Source of the DNA: Parachitinimonas caeni | Lineage (GTDB): Bacteria; Pseudomonadota; Gammaproteobacteria; Burkholderiales; Chitinimonadaceae | Direction of reading: 5' to 3' | NCBI RefSeq assembly: GCF_030129945.1 | Contig: NZ_JARRAF010000042.1 | Span: forward strand, 1-36,502 | DNA: 36,502 nucleotides | Shown here: positions 18,706 to 26,946 of the stretch, one piece after another | Numbering within the stretch: position 1 is the first letter of the stretch | Layout of the letters: each line of letters starts with the position of its first letter | Notes under the pieces: generated by a model | What the model saw: the letters and a program-made list of their open reading frames with translations, nothing else | What the model was told of the DNA's origin: nothing | Database searches by the model: none | Translations under genes and position numbers: made by a program

Positions 18706-21700
18706 TGCGCCACCCGCGCTAGCCGACAACCATCAGTATCCGCGACAAGAGAAGAGGAACGTGCAAAACCGATCGAACGGAACAAAAGCACGCTGGCATG
18801 CCGTCATGCGTTGCGGCGGCTTGTATTTCTGGCTGGCCATCGCAGCCATTCTGCTATCGCGCCAACCCGGCTCCATCGCCAATGTCTGGTATGCCAACGC
18901 CTTGGGCGTTGCCTGTCTGGTAACCGAGTCCTCCCGGCGCTGGCCGGGCCTGCTGCGGGCAGTGGCGCTGGCCAATCTGTTTGCCAACCTGCTCACCGGC
19001 AGCGACCTGCCCCAGGCGGCGTTGTTTGCCATCCCCAACACCCTTGAAGTGTTGCTCGGCGCCTGGCTGATCCGGCGCACCCAAAGCGACCGCAAATTCG
19101 ATGACAGCATGGACAGTCTGTTGCGCCTGCTGACCATCGGCAGTTTCGTCCCGCCGCTGGCGGGTGCCACGCTCGGCGCCAGCATCCTTGCCTGGCGCGG
19201 CATCGCCAGTTTCGACCTGCTCTGGATCACCTGGTATGCCGGTTCGACACTTGGCTCCCTCACCGTACTGCCCCTGGCCCTGGTCTGGCTTCGTCCACGC
19301 AAGGGGCCGTTCCTGCCCCGGCAGGAGTGGGTCAAAACACTCTCACACTGCCTGGCGCTGCTGGCAGTCACCATCTTCGTGATGGCTTATCTGCCCTACC
19401 CCTTTGTCTATATGGTGGTGGCGTTGCTGCTCTCTGCCGCCCGGCTGCGGTTTGAAGGCTTTGCGTTACTGCTGGCACTGGTGTCGGCCACCATGGGGGC
19501 CATGACCTCGCTCGGCTACTTTCTGATTCCGCCGTTCATTTCCAACTGGCAGATGCTGTTTGTCTACCTGCCCAGTGTGCTGACGCTGATCCCGCCGCTC
19601 TTGCTGGCGGCAACCATCAATCAGGTCAAGCGGCGGGATGAAGCCCTGGCCGACACCCGCTCGCGCTTTCGCAATGCCATGGAGTTTGCTGCCACCGGCT
19701 TTGGCCTGTGTGACCGCAATGGCCTGCTCAGCGACTTCAATGCCTATTTATGCGACCTGATGGGTGCCAGCCGCGAACAGCTGGCGCAGACCACTCTGCA
19801 CGAATTCATTCATCCCGAAGACCGCAAACGCTTTTCCAGCCATCTGCGCAGCCTCGGCATCGGCGAAGTCGGCAGCTTCGAGATCGAGTTGCGGATGGCC
19901 GAACGTAACCAGTACATCCCCTGGGGCCTGCTCCGCATGTCACGCCTGGGACGAGGCGGCCAGGGGACGGAATTCATCGTGCAGATCGACGACATCACCG
20001 AACGCCGCGAACGCGAGCGCGTCGTCGCCGAACTGTCCGAGCGTCTGGGCTTTGCCACGGCGGCCGCCGGCATGGGCGTCTGGGACTGGGATCTGACCAC
20101 CGATGAACTGATCTGGGATGAGCGCATGTATGCGCTGTACTGGGGGGTACCCGAAGGGGGGATAGATACGCATACCCTGTGGCAGATGCGCATGCACCCG
20201 GATGATGCAGAAGAAGTCCAGGCTTTCATCAAAACCACCCTGGCGGGCAAGCAACACCCCGGCGCACCAGACGATGACGTCATGGAAGCCTTTGCCAACA
20301 CGGCCTTTCAGGGCAAGGGGGACTTCAATCTCACGTTCCGCATCGTCGGCCCGCTGGGAGAAGTCCGCACCATTCAGGCCTCGGGCTTCGTCAAGCACGA
20401 TAGCGAAGGCCGCCCTCTGCGCATGATCGGCCTCAACTGGGACATCTCGGCCCAGACCGAAGCCCGGCTGGCGATTGCCCGCGCCAATGATGAGCTGCAG
20501 ACCATCATCAACCACATGCCAGCGGTTGTCGGTTACTGGGATACCGAAGAGCGCAACCGCTTTGGCAACAGCGCCTATCAACGCTGGTTTGGCTGGAGCA
20601 CCACCGATCTGAAAGGCCATACCGTTCAGGAAATCATCGGCGATGTGCGCTACGCCATGAGCAAGCCGCACATCGACGCCGCCCTGCGTGGCGAAGCCAG
20701 CACCTTCGAGCGCGAGGTTGCCGGGCGGGATGGTCAGGTCCGGCACGAGCTGGTTACCTACCAGCCAGATCTGGTCGATGGCGTGGTCAAAGGCTTCTAC
20801 ACCTTCGTGACCGACATCTCGCCCCTCAAGCAGGCGCAGGCTGCGCACATCGCTGCAGAGTCACAGCTACGCAGCGTGATTGACTCTGCCGGCGAGTTTT
20901 CGATTATCACAACCGATCTGAACGGCACCATCCGGCTATTCAGTGTCGGCGCCGAACGCATGCTCGGCTACACCGCCGAGGAAATGGTCGGCAAACAGAC
21001 GCCGGCCATCGTACACGTTCCGGCCGAAGTCAATGCCCGTTGCAACGAGCTCAGCGTTGAGCTGGGTTACCCGGTAAAAGGCTTTGAGGCCTTTGTTGCC
21101 CGCTGCCGCCTGGGCAGCGCCGAAAGCCGCGAGTGGACTTACGTCCGCAAGGATGGCAGCACCTTCACCGTCAATCTGGTGGTATCCGCCATCCGCAATC
21201 CCGATGGCGAGATCACGGGCTTTCTGGGCATGGGCACCGACATCACCCGGCAGAAGGAAGCACAGGCCATGCTGTCGGCAGCCAAGGAGCAAGCCGAGCA
21301 GGCCAGCCGGGCCAAGAGCGACTTTGTGGCCAATATGAGCCATGAAATCCGCACCCCGATGAATGCCGTGCTGGGCATGGCCCATCTGCTCGAAAACACC
21401 CGGCTCGACAACGACCAGCGCAAATACCTCGGCATGATCCGGGCCTCGGGCCAGTCGCTGCTGACCATCATCAACGACATTCTCGACTTCTCGAAGATCG
21501 AAGCCGGCCGGATGGAGCTGGCACCGGCCGAGTTCCAGATGGACGACCTGATGAACACCGTGGCGTCGATCATGTCGGTTAATGCCGGCGCCAAAGACCT
21601 GGAGCTGGCGATCGTCATCCAGCCCGACGTGCCCCCCCGCCTGCACGGCGATGCCATGCGGCTGCAGCAGGTGCTGGTCAACCTGACCGGCAATGCCATC

Positions 21701-23332
21701 AAGTTCACCCGCGAAGGCGAAGTCAGCCTGCATGTCGAACTGGCCGCCCCGCTCGCGGGCGATTCTGCCCAGCTGCGCTTCAGTGTGCGGGATACCGGCA
21801 TCGGCATGACCAGCGAGCAGCTGGAGCGCCTGTTCTCGGCGTTCTCGCAGGCCGATACCTCGATCACCCGCCGTTTTGGCGGCACAGGGCTGGGTCTGGT
21901 GATCAGCAAGAGTCTGGTGCAATTGATGGGTGGTCAGATCGGCGTCAGCAGTCAGCCGGGCGAAGGCACCGAATTCTGGTTCACCCTGCCACTGCAGAGG
22001 GTGGCCGATACCCGTCCGGCCCGCAGCCAGAACCCGCTGAACATTCTGGTGGTTGACGACAACGACACCTGCCGGAGTGCGCTCTCCAGCATGGTGCAAA
22101 GCTGGGGCTGGCATTGCGATACCGCCGTTTCGGGCGAACAGTCGGTACACCGGGTTCGGCAGCGCCATGCCGAGGGCAAGGCTTACGATGCCATTCTCAT
22201 CGACTACCGCATGCCGGGCATGGATGGCGTCACCACCGCCCGCGCCCTGCTCAGCATCCGCCGCACCCCGGTGCTGCTGATGGTCAACGCCTATGGCCGC
22301 GACCTGCTGGCACAGACGCCGGGGGTCGAACTTACCGATGGCGTTCTGCTCAAGCCCATTACCGGTTCGAGTCTGCTCGACGCCATCATGCAGGCGCGCC
22401 AGCAGCAAACCCAGACCACGGAGGCCGCCGCAGAACCCAGCCCGCCCACCCAGCCCGCCAACCGGCTCGATGGCGCCCGGCTGTTGCTGGTCGAAGACAA
22501 CACCGTCAACCAGGCCGTGGCCTGCGGCATCCTGCGCCAGGCCGGGGCGCATGTGGACGTGGCAGGTGACGGCCAGCAGGCACTTGACCGCCTGCGCGAG
22601 ACACCCGACGGCTGGGACATTGTGCTGATGGACGTGCAGATGCCGGTGATGGATGGTTTTACCGCCACCCGGCTGATCCGCAGCGAGCTGAAGCTCAACC
22701 ACCTGCCGATCATCGCCATGACGGCTGGCGTACTGCCCGCCGAGCGCGAGCAGTGCCGCGTGGCAGGGATGGACGACTTCATTCCCAAGCCGCTTGATGT
22801 CCCCGAAGTATTCAAGGCATTGGGCCGGCACTGGACACCCAAGCTGGCGCCGGCGGCCAGCAGCGCCCCCCCAAGCGAAACCAAGGCCGCCAGCGCCCCG
22901 GTCAGCCCCCCCGCCGCTGCCCCCACCCCGGCGGCAACCGCCCCCACCAGCACGGCCAACGCCGCGCAGGGCCCGGCCTTCGTACCATCCAGCCTGCTGG
23001 GAATGGCGCTCAGCAACCCATCCAGTCGAGGTGCCATTCTGGGCACGATCGAAGGCATCATTTCGCGCGGAACCGAACCGATCAACGATGCCCGCAAGGC
23101 GCTCAGTGAAGACCGGCGTACCGAGGCCGCAAAAGTCTTCCACTCGATGCGCGGCTCACTCGGCTCACTCGGCGCCGTCCGCCTGCCGGCGATGAGCATG
23201 GAAGTTGAAACCGCAATCCGCGAAAACCGGCCGGTAGACCAGCTGCTGGAAAGCATCGAAGCCGAGCTGGCCAATGTCGTGAAAGAAGCACGCGCCTGGC
23301 TTGAGGAAAAGAAAAATGAAACGCCTTCATAG
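18683..23332 (+). CDS. Giant hybrid histidine kinase (MASE1-PAS4-HisKA-HATPase-REC2-Hpt)
   Basis: 1549 residues if translation begins at GTG 18683 (GGGGAG 9 nt upstream, inside the previous gene); GTG 18761 after GAAGAGGA is a real alternative. Order: MASE1-type membrane sensor (about 45-310, eight or so helices), four PAS domains (about 319-454, 455-593, 606-716, 726-859), HisKA with phospho-His887 in NMSHEIRTPMN, HATPase with VRDTGIGM and GGTGLGLVISKSL, REC1 with Asp1174 (LIDYRMPGMDG), REC2 with Asp1317 (LMDVQMPVMDG), an Ala/Pro linker (about 1390-1430), and a C-terminal Hpt domain with His1487 (FHSMRGSLGSLGA). All phosphorelay residues are present. No stand-alone response regulator follows, so the output partner is elsewhere. 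Confidence 0.93.
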   Translation: MTHPISHDAPPALADNHQYPRQEKRNVQNRSNGTKARWHAVMRCGGLYFWLAIAAILLSRQPGSIANVWYANALGVACLVTESSRRWPGLLRAVALANLFANLLTGSDLPQAALFAIPNTLEVLLGAWLIRRTQSDRKFDDSMDSLLRLLTIGSFVPPLAGATLGASILAWRGIASFDLLWITWYAGSTLGSLTVLPLALVWLRPRKGPFLPRQEWVKTLSHCLALLAVTIFVMAYLPYPFVYMVVALLLSAARLRFEGFALLLALVSATMGAMTSLGYFLIPPFISNWQMLFVYLPSVLTLIPPLLLAATINQVKRRDEALADTRSRFRNAMEFAATGFGLCDRNGLLSDFNAYLCDLMGASREQLAQTTLHEFIHPEDRKRFSSHLRSLGIGEVGSFEIELRMAERNQYIPWGLLRMSRLGRGGQGTEFIVQIDDITERRERERVVAELSERLGFATAAAGMGVWDWDLTTDELIWDERMYALYWGVPEGGIDTHTLWQMRMHPDDAEEVQAFIKTTLAGKQHPGAPDDDVMEAFANTAFQGKGDFNLTFRIVGPLGEVRTIQASGFVKHDSEGRPLRMIGLNWDISAQTEARLAIARANDELQTIINHMPAVVGYWDTEERNRFGNSAYQRWFGWSTTDLKGHTVQEIIGDVRYAMSKPHIDAALRGEASTFEREVAGRDGQVRHELVTYQPDLVDGVVKGFYTFVTDISPLKQAQAAHIAAESQLRSVIDSAGEFSIITTDLNGTIRLFSVGAERMLGYTAEEMVGKQTPAIVHVPAEVNARCNELSVELGYPVKGFEAFVARCRLGSAESREWTYVRKDGSTFTVNLVVSAIRNPDGEITGFLGMGTDITRQKEAQAMLSAAKEQAEQASRAKSDFVANMSHEIRTPMNAVLGMAHLLENTRLDNDQRKYLGMIRASGQSLLTIINDILDFSKIEAGRMELAPAEFQMDDLMNTVASIMSVNAGAKDLELAIVIQPDVPPRLHGDAMRLQQVLVNLTGNAIKFTREGEVSLHVELAAPLAGDSAQLRFSVRDTGIGMTSEQLERLFSAFSQADTSITRRFGGTGLGLVISKSLVQLMGGQIGVSSQPGEGTEFWFTLPLQRVADTRPARSQNPLNILVVDDNDTCRSALSSMVQSWGWHCDTAVSGEQSVHRVRQRHAEGKAYDAILIDYRMPGMDGVTTARALLSIRRTPVLLMVNAYGRDLLAQTPGVELTDGVLLKPITGSSLLDAIMQARQQQTQTTEAAAEPSPPTQPANRLDGARLLLVEDNTVNQAVACGILRQAGAHVDVAGDGQQALDRLRETPDGWDIVLMDVQMPVMDGFTATRLIRSELKLNHLPIIAMTAGVLPAEREQCRVAGMDDFIPKPLDVPEVFKALGRHWTPKLAPAASSAPPSETKAASAPVSPPAAAPTPAATAPTSTANAAQGPAFVPSSLLGMALSNPSSRGAILGTIEGIISRGTEPINDARKALSEDRRTEAAKVFHSMRGSLGSLGAVRLPAMSMEVETAIRENRPVDQLLESIEAELANVVKEARAWLEEKKNETPS

Positions 23333-23367
23333 GTTCCATTAACGTTCCATTTCCGGTCACGTCAGCC

Positions 23368-23395
23368 CCTCTGCCACCGCCTGGTGCGGCAGAGG
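23368..23395. terminator. Hairpin between converging kinase and cas2-3 genes
   Basis: CCTCTGCC and GGCAGAGG form an 8-bp stem around a 12-nt loop between the stop of the kinase (23332) and the stop of cas2-3 (23431). No T tract follows on either strand. A short direct repeat GTTCCATT occurs at 23333-23340 and 23344-23351. Its location favours a role in separating the two converging transcripts. Confidence 0.4.
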
Positions 23396-23430
23396 TTGGG
23401 ACTGTCCACTGGCCACTGCCCTCGGCAGCC

Positions 23431-26400
23431 TCAGTCGTCCACGTCCTCCAGCGATTGGGAATGGACATAAAAGCCGAACGACGTATCGTAGTGAGTGTTC
23501 TGGCCGGTTTGGTCTTCCGGCAGCTGCACACTCAAGCCCAGCAAGGGGTCGATGCCCGCCGCCTCGCACAATGCCGCCAGATGATCGAGGTCGTGTACCA
23601 GCCAGGCATTGGCCAATGGCGGCGCGTTAAAATCGCCGCCGATTCGCTGCACAACGGCCCGCTCGCTACGGCCCTCCTTCTCCAGCCTTTCCGCCCGCCA
23701 GAAGCCATCTTCTCCGCGAACCGCCCGCCAGCTCAGCTCATAGCGACGCATCCGCAATGGATAGGCCCGATAGAAGCGCTCGGTCATCCAGTTCGAAGGG
23801 GCCGACATCCCCTGTGCCTCCAGCACCTCCAGCGGGTTTTTGAGTGCAGCCGTGAGCAGTCGGTCTTCATCGCGGGCCAGCGGGTGACGGCTGTCAAAGC
23901 GCAGCCGTGCATCCAGATTGCCCAGTTGCTCGGGCTGATCAATCAATAGCGACATCTGCAGGGCTGAATACACCTTCTTCGACCGGGCGCGCAGCACCTT
24001 ATCCAGCGACTGCGGCTCCAGCCCCGGCCGGCAGAACACACCATACCGCTGCACATCGGGGCTTTGCGCCCAGCGGCAGTTGTAATCGAGCAAACCAATG
24101 TTTGGCGCCGCCACCAGTTGTTGCCGATGCCGATTAACCCGCCCCGCCGTCTGCACAATCGATTGTGCGCTGCTGGGCTCGATCACCGCCCAGTCAAAAT
24201 CATGATCGCGGCCGATTTCCTCAACCGGTGTCGCCACGACGATGAACGGCACACTCTGCCCAGGCGACCGGGCCAGCAAGGCTTGAATTTCGGGATCGGC
24301 GAGAATATGGGCATTGGGCATGGCGCCCTTGCGCGTCAGCAGAAAATCGAGGCGCGATTCCTTGGCATGGCGCTGAATCAGAAAATCCTTGGCGTGGTAG
24401 CAGGCCACCCAGGCCTGTGGCAACTGCTGCGCCAGATAGCGGGCGACGCGAATCGCTTGAGTGACATTCGCGATCCGCACCAGCCCGAACGACAGCTGCT
24501 TACCGCCCGTGCCCGTCCAGGCCTGCGCGGCATGCAAGGTCTGTACCGCCGTCGAAACCGCCTGCAGCAGCAGGCCCATCGACTGACCGGCAAGCGGCAC
24601 AATCTGCAGTTTGCGCAGGGTCGTGGCCGGCATGGCCGCCATCAGCCGCCCCAAATGGGCTTGATAGTGCCCAGCGAAATCCTCGCCCCCCCCAAAGCTC
24701 ACTGGTGTGGTCAGATGGTCGAGCACCACCACCCGGCCGGCGTCGACCTCATCCCGCATGGCCCGCCGCATCGCCAGCCCACTGGCAAACGCACGCTGCA
24801 CCGCCTGCGCCACCGGCAAGGCCAAAGTGGCCGACGAGCACACCACACTGCTCCCCACCAGAGCCGCCATCTGCACCAGCCGCAGCACAGCCACCAGCGA
24901 TTGCGGATCGTAGGAATCGACTTCATCCAGAATCAGATCCGACCCGATCAGCCGCAACAGGGCTGCCACATGCCGGCCCTGCTGCCCCGGCTCGCCGGCC
25001 GCCACCAGCATATCCACCGTCGAAACCAGCACGGGTGCCCCCAGCAGCTGGCGACTGGTCTGGCGCCGCTCGGTCAGAATATCCATCCAGCCCGGCAACA
25101 GCACTTCCTCGCCGATGGTCTCGTACAGGCGGGCTTCGCCCGAAGCCTCGGCATCACCATAAAACGCCTCATCCCGCTGATGGGCATGCAGCTTGGCAAT
25201 GGTGCGGTCACCAATCACCACCGCCAGTTCATCGGCGCCGATGCCAAAGTCGCGCCGCAAAGCATCGCCGGTCTGCAAGGTCAAGGTGCGCAGATTAAGT
25301 GCCACCGCAAATCGCGGCCGCTGGCGCAGACAGCAGGCAATCTTGGCGTTGGCGCGGGTCTTGCCGGCGCCGGTTGCCGCGATATTGAACACCAGCAAGG
25401 GTTGCGAGCTTTGTTCGCGGCAACGCTGCACAGCAGCAACCGCCCGCTCCTGCCAGCCAAACGGCCCATCAGGGTCGGTGGGCGTCAGAATCCGCTCGAC
25501 CGCCTCTTCCGATAGCCCCGGCAAGTGCAGATTCATCATGCACCAGGCCAAGTCCGAAGCACGGGCGCCGACTTCACGCAGATGCCAGGCCAGCGTCTGG
25601 CGATAGCGCGGCCGACACCCCGGCAGCGGGTCGGGCTTGGTATTGGCATACAACGCGCCAGGCCGGGCGGTGGTATCGAAGGGGCCAGGGTCGTCTGCTG
25701 ATGCTCTGTTGGGCACCTCCCCCAGTATTTGGCCCCGATAGCTTTTCCCAAAGTCTTCGGCTGCTTGGCCCGACACCGTATGGTCGGCCAGAATCAGCGC
25801 CGCCCGCGCCAGCAGCGCCATGCCGCGCCAATACAGCTCAGGCTGTGCCGGCTGGCCGGCCTTGTCACGCAAGCGAGAAGCCGTCGTCGCCAGCTCGGTA
25901 AGGCGAGCCGGGTCTAGCGAGCCTGCCGGATTCACCAGCAACGCCGGGTTGACATGATGGTTGGAACTATCCGGCGCACCATCGTCGTCACAAGGCCCCG
26001 GCAGGCGATGGTGGCTCACCGTGATGAAGGCCAGGGCGTCATCGGCACGATGCAGACCGTTAACCAGATACTCGGCGCCTTTGCGGCCCATTTTGGTCAA
26101 CCCATTGCCCGCCAGCGCCTGCCAGGCCGTGGCGAAATCTGCGCCTTCCAGCAAGGCCGGCAGCAAATGCATCGACAGCCATTCATGCCGCGCCGCCTCG
26201 GCCACGGCCGGCTCCTCGCCCAGCACCGCCGCGTGCAGCTTGGCCTGAAACCCTTCGCTGCTCTTGCCCAAGTCATGCGCCAACCCGCCGGCCTTCGCCA
26301 GCAGGCACAACACCTTCAGCCAACGCGGCACCTCGGGCCGCCGCCGACGGGTGTAACCGGCCGGAAAATGCCCATCCGGCCCAAACGGTTTACGCGAACC

Positions 26401-26628
26401 CACCACCCACAGCAGCTTCATTCGGCTCACGCCATCATTGCGATAACACGCCACCGCCGTCTGCCGTGTCGCCTGCCGTTTCAGCAACGTCCGCAGCTCA
26501 TCCAGCCCTTCCGCCGTGATCGGCGTCGCCCAACTGCGCTCCCCGGTACGGATCGCATAAGAGTCCAAAACCGCCCGACTACGCTTGAGGGCACGCTGCT
26601 GACAGGCTGAGACGAGATGGATGTGCAT
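23431..26628 (-). CDS. cas3: Type I-F Cas2-Cas3 fusion nuclease-helicase
   Basis: 1065 residues, right for the I-F fusion. Residues 1-95 are the Cas2 part (MHIHLVSACQQRALKRSRAV; ITAEGLDELRTLLKR; TAVACYR). Then the HD nuclease with GLAHDLGK (His118-Asp119) and SHHRLPG, and the superfamily 2 helicase: Walker A AATGAGKT (about 415), DEVD box LILDEVDSYD (about 568), SSATLALP, and motif VI QTAGRVNRHR (about 826). It unwinds and degrades DNA recruited by Csy-complex binding, and its Cas2 part works with Cas1 in spacer capture. Unusually it is alone on the minus strand, divergent from the csy operon; no clear ribosome binding site precedes ATG 26628. Confidence 0.95.
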   Translation of the reverse strand: MHIHLVSACQQRALKRSRAVLDSYAIRTGERSWATPITAEGLDELRTLLKRQATRQTAVACYRNDGVSRMKLLWVVGSRKPFGPDGHFPAGYTRRRRPEVPRWLKVLCLLAKAGGLAHDLGKSSEGFQAKLHAAVLGEEPAVAEAARHEWLSMHLLPALLEGADFATAWQALAGNGLTKMGRKGAEYLVNGLHRADDALAFITVSHHRLPGPCDDDGAPDSSNHHVNPALLVNPAGSLDPARLTELATTASRLRDKAGQPAQPELYWRGMALLARAALILADHTVSGQAAEDFGKSYRGQILGEVPNRASADDPGPFDTTARPGALYANTKPDPLPGCRPRYRQTLAWHLREVGARASDLAWCMMNLHLPGLSEEAVERILTPTDPDGPFGWQERAVAAVQRCREQSSQPLLVFNIAATGAGKTRANAKIACCLRQRPRFAVALNLRTLTLQTGDALRRDFGIGADELAVVIGDRTIAKLHAHQRDEAFYGDAEASGEARLYETIGEEVLLPGWMDILTERRQTSRQLLGAPVLVSTVDMLVAAGEPGQQGRHVAALLRLIGSDLILDEVDSYDPQSLVAVLRLVQMAALVGSSVVCSSATLALPVAQAVQRAFASGLAMRRAMRDEVDAGRVVVLDHLTTPVSFGGGEDFAGHYQAHLGRLMAAMPATTLRKLQIVPLAGQSMGLLLQAVSTAVQTLHAAQAWTGTGGKQLSFGLVRIANVTQAIRVARYLAQQLPQAWVACYHAKDFLIQRHAKESRLDFLLTRKGAMPNAHILADPEIQALLARSPGQSVPFIVVATPVEEIGRDHDFDWAVIEPSSAQSIVQTAGRVNRHRQQLVAAPNIGLLDYNCRWAQSPDVQRYGVFCRPGLEPQSLDKVLRARSKKVYSALQMSLLIDQPEQLGNLDARLRFDSRHPLARDEDRLLTAALKNPLEVLEAQGMSAPSNWMTERFYRAYPLRMRRYELSWRAVRGEDGFWRAERLEKEGRSERAVVQRIGGDFNAPPLANAWLVHDLDHLAALCEAAGIDPLLGLSVQLPEDQTGQNTHYDTSFGFYVHSQSLEDVDD

Positions 26629-26653
26629 GATGTATGCTGAATTCGCTGTTTTG

Positions 26654-26747
26654 GTTTGCCGCCGTGTAGGCGGTTTAGAAGCTATAAGTGCGTGTCACCA
26701 TACTGATCGGCACAAACACTTTTGCCGCCGTGTAGGCGGATCTTAAC
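26654..26747 (+). CRISPR. One-spacer mini-array, candidate CreA/CreR-like regulatory crRNA
   Basis: Repeat 1 (26654-26681) equals the main-array repeat except for one loop base: GTGTA instead of GCGTA inside stem CCGCC/GGCGG, with handle TTTAGAAG. A 38-nt spacer (26682-26719) follows, six more than the usual 32. Repeat 2 (26720-26747) keeps TTTGCCGCCGTGTAGGCGG, so the Cas6f hairpin is intact, but the last 8 bases are ATCTTAAC, not the handle. This would yield one mature crRNA and no second. The spacer's first 9 bases (CTATAAGTG) match a PAM-flanked site at 26854-26862. Candidate rightward -10 TATGCT at 26633-26638 is weak. Function is inference; the repeats and match are directly seen. Confidence 0.8.
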
Positions 26748-26785
26748 GGGGCCGAGAAGGGGCTCTTTGAGCCCCTTCTCGGCAT
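26675..26785 (-). CDS. Candidate leftward mini-ORF with tandem rare Arg codons
   Basis: A 36-codon frame on the minus strand opens with ATG at 26785, reads Met-Pro-Arg-Arg-Gly-Ser-Lys with codons AGA AGG at positions 3-4, and ends in TAA inside repeat 1 of the mini-array. AGGA lies 3 nt before the ATG, a weak and close ribosome binding site. The first 12 codons lie in the 15-bp hairpin at 26751-26783. It is antisense to the mini-array. A leftward -10 (TATAAG at 26856-26861) is about 70 bp upstream and coincides with the spacer-matched site. In known CreT toxin RNAs, short frames with rare Arg codons jam translation; the resemblance is suggestive only, and it may be a chance frame. Confidence 0.25.
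   Translation of the reverse strand: MPRRGSKSPFSAPLRSAYTAAKVFVPISMVTRTYSF
26751..26783. terminator. Perfect 15-bp hairpin after the mini-array
   Basis: GCCGAGAAGGGGCTC and GAGCCCCTTCTCGGC pair perfectly around a TTT loop, 3 bp after repeat 2 of the mini-array. No T run follows on the plus strand (ATCTGTC). It could end the mini-array RNA at its 3' side, protect it from decay, or act on the opposite strand. Such a stable stem so close to the degenerate repeat is probably functional. Confidence 0.6.
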
Positions 26786-26799
26786 CTGTCCTAATTGGG

Positions 26800-26835
26800 G
26801 AGTGATTCGATCACTCAAACCCCGATCACCCAAAC
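26800..26835. promoter_or_regulatory. Operator cluster: inverted repeat and direct repeats
   Basis: GAGTGAT-TCG-ATCACTC (26800-26816) is a perfect 7-bp inverted repeat. Overlapping it, CGATCACTCAAAC (26808-26820) recurs as CGATCACCCAAAC (26823-26835), 12 of 13 identical with a 15-bp step. The cluster ends about 22 bp before the TATAGG box at 26858-26863, where an activator or repressor of a rightward promoter would sit. The protein is unknown. Confidence 0.45.
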
Positions 26836-26866
26836 TCAAAGAATAATTTTTCCCACTTATAGGGCC
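26835..26866. promoter_or_regulatory. Candidate promoter overlapped by the mini-array spacer seed match
   Basis: Plus strand CACTTATAGGGCC at 26854-26866 contains a TATAGG box (26858-26863) with a poor -35 (CTCAAA, 26835-26840, 17-bp gap). On the minus strand the same bases read CC-CTATAAGTG, i.e. a type I-F CC PAM plus nine bases identical to the start of the mini-array spacer, and a TATAAG -10-like box for leftward transcription. Position 10 mismatches, 11 matches, and the rest is unrelated, so binding without cutting is expected. Which direction is transcribed cannot be decided from sequence. Confidence 0.5.
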
Positions 26867-26946
26867 AGAAATTTATTCCAGATCTGATCGAAATATTGTA
26901 TTGCCTTTAGGAAAAAATTTGCATCATCGAAATTTCAGTACTAAAA

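Noticed and set aside
20936-23143. 735-codon open frame on the minus strand
   Set aside because: It is antisense to the kinase gene, whose domains are unmistakable; its product is low-complexity and follows the codon bias of the opposite strand.
24064-25515. 483-codon plus-strand frame inside cas2-3
   Set aside because: Shadow of the helicase gene; His/Gln/Arg-rich product with no motif.
26654-26747. Transposon-type I-F3 atypical array
   Set aside because: No tniQ or tns genes are present and cas1 and cas2-3 are both intact, unlike CRISPR-associated transposons. The mini-array is also not at the end of the main array.
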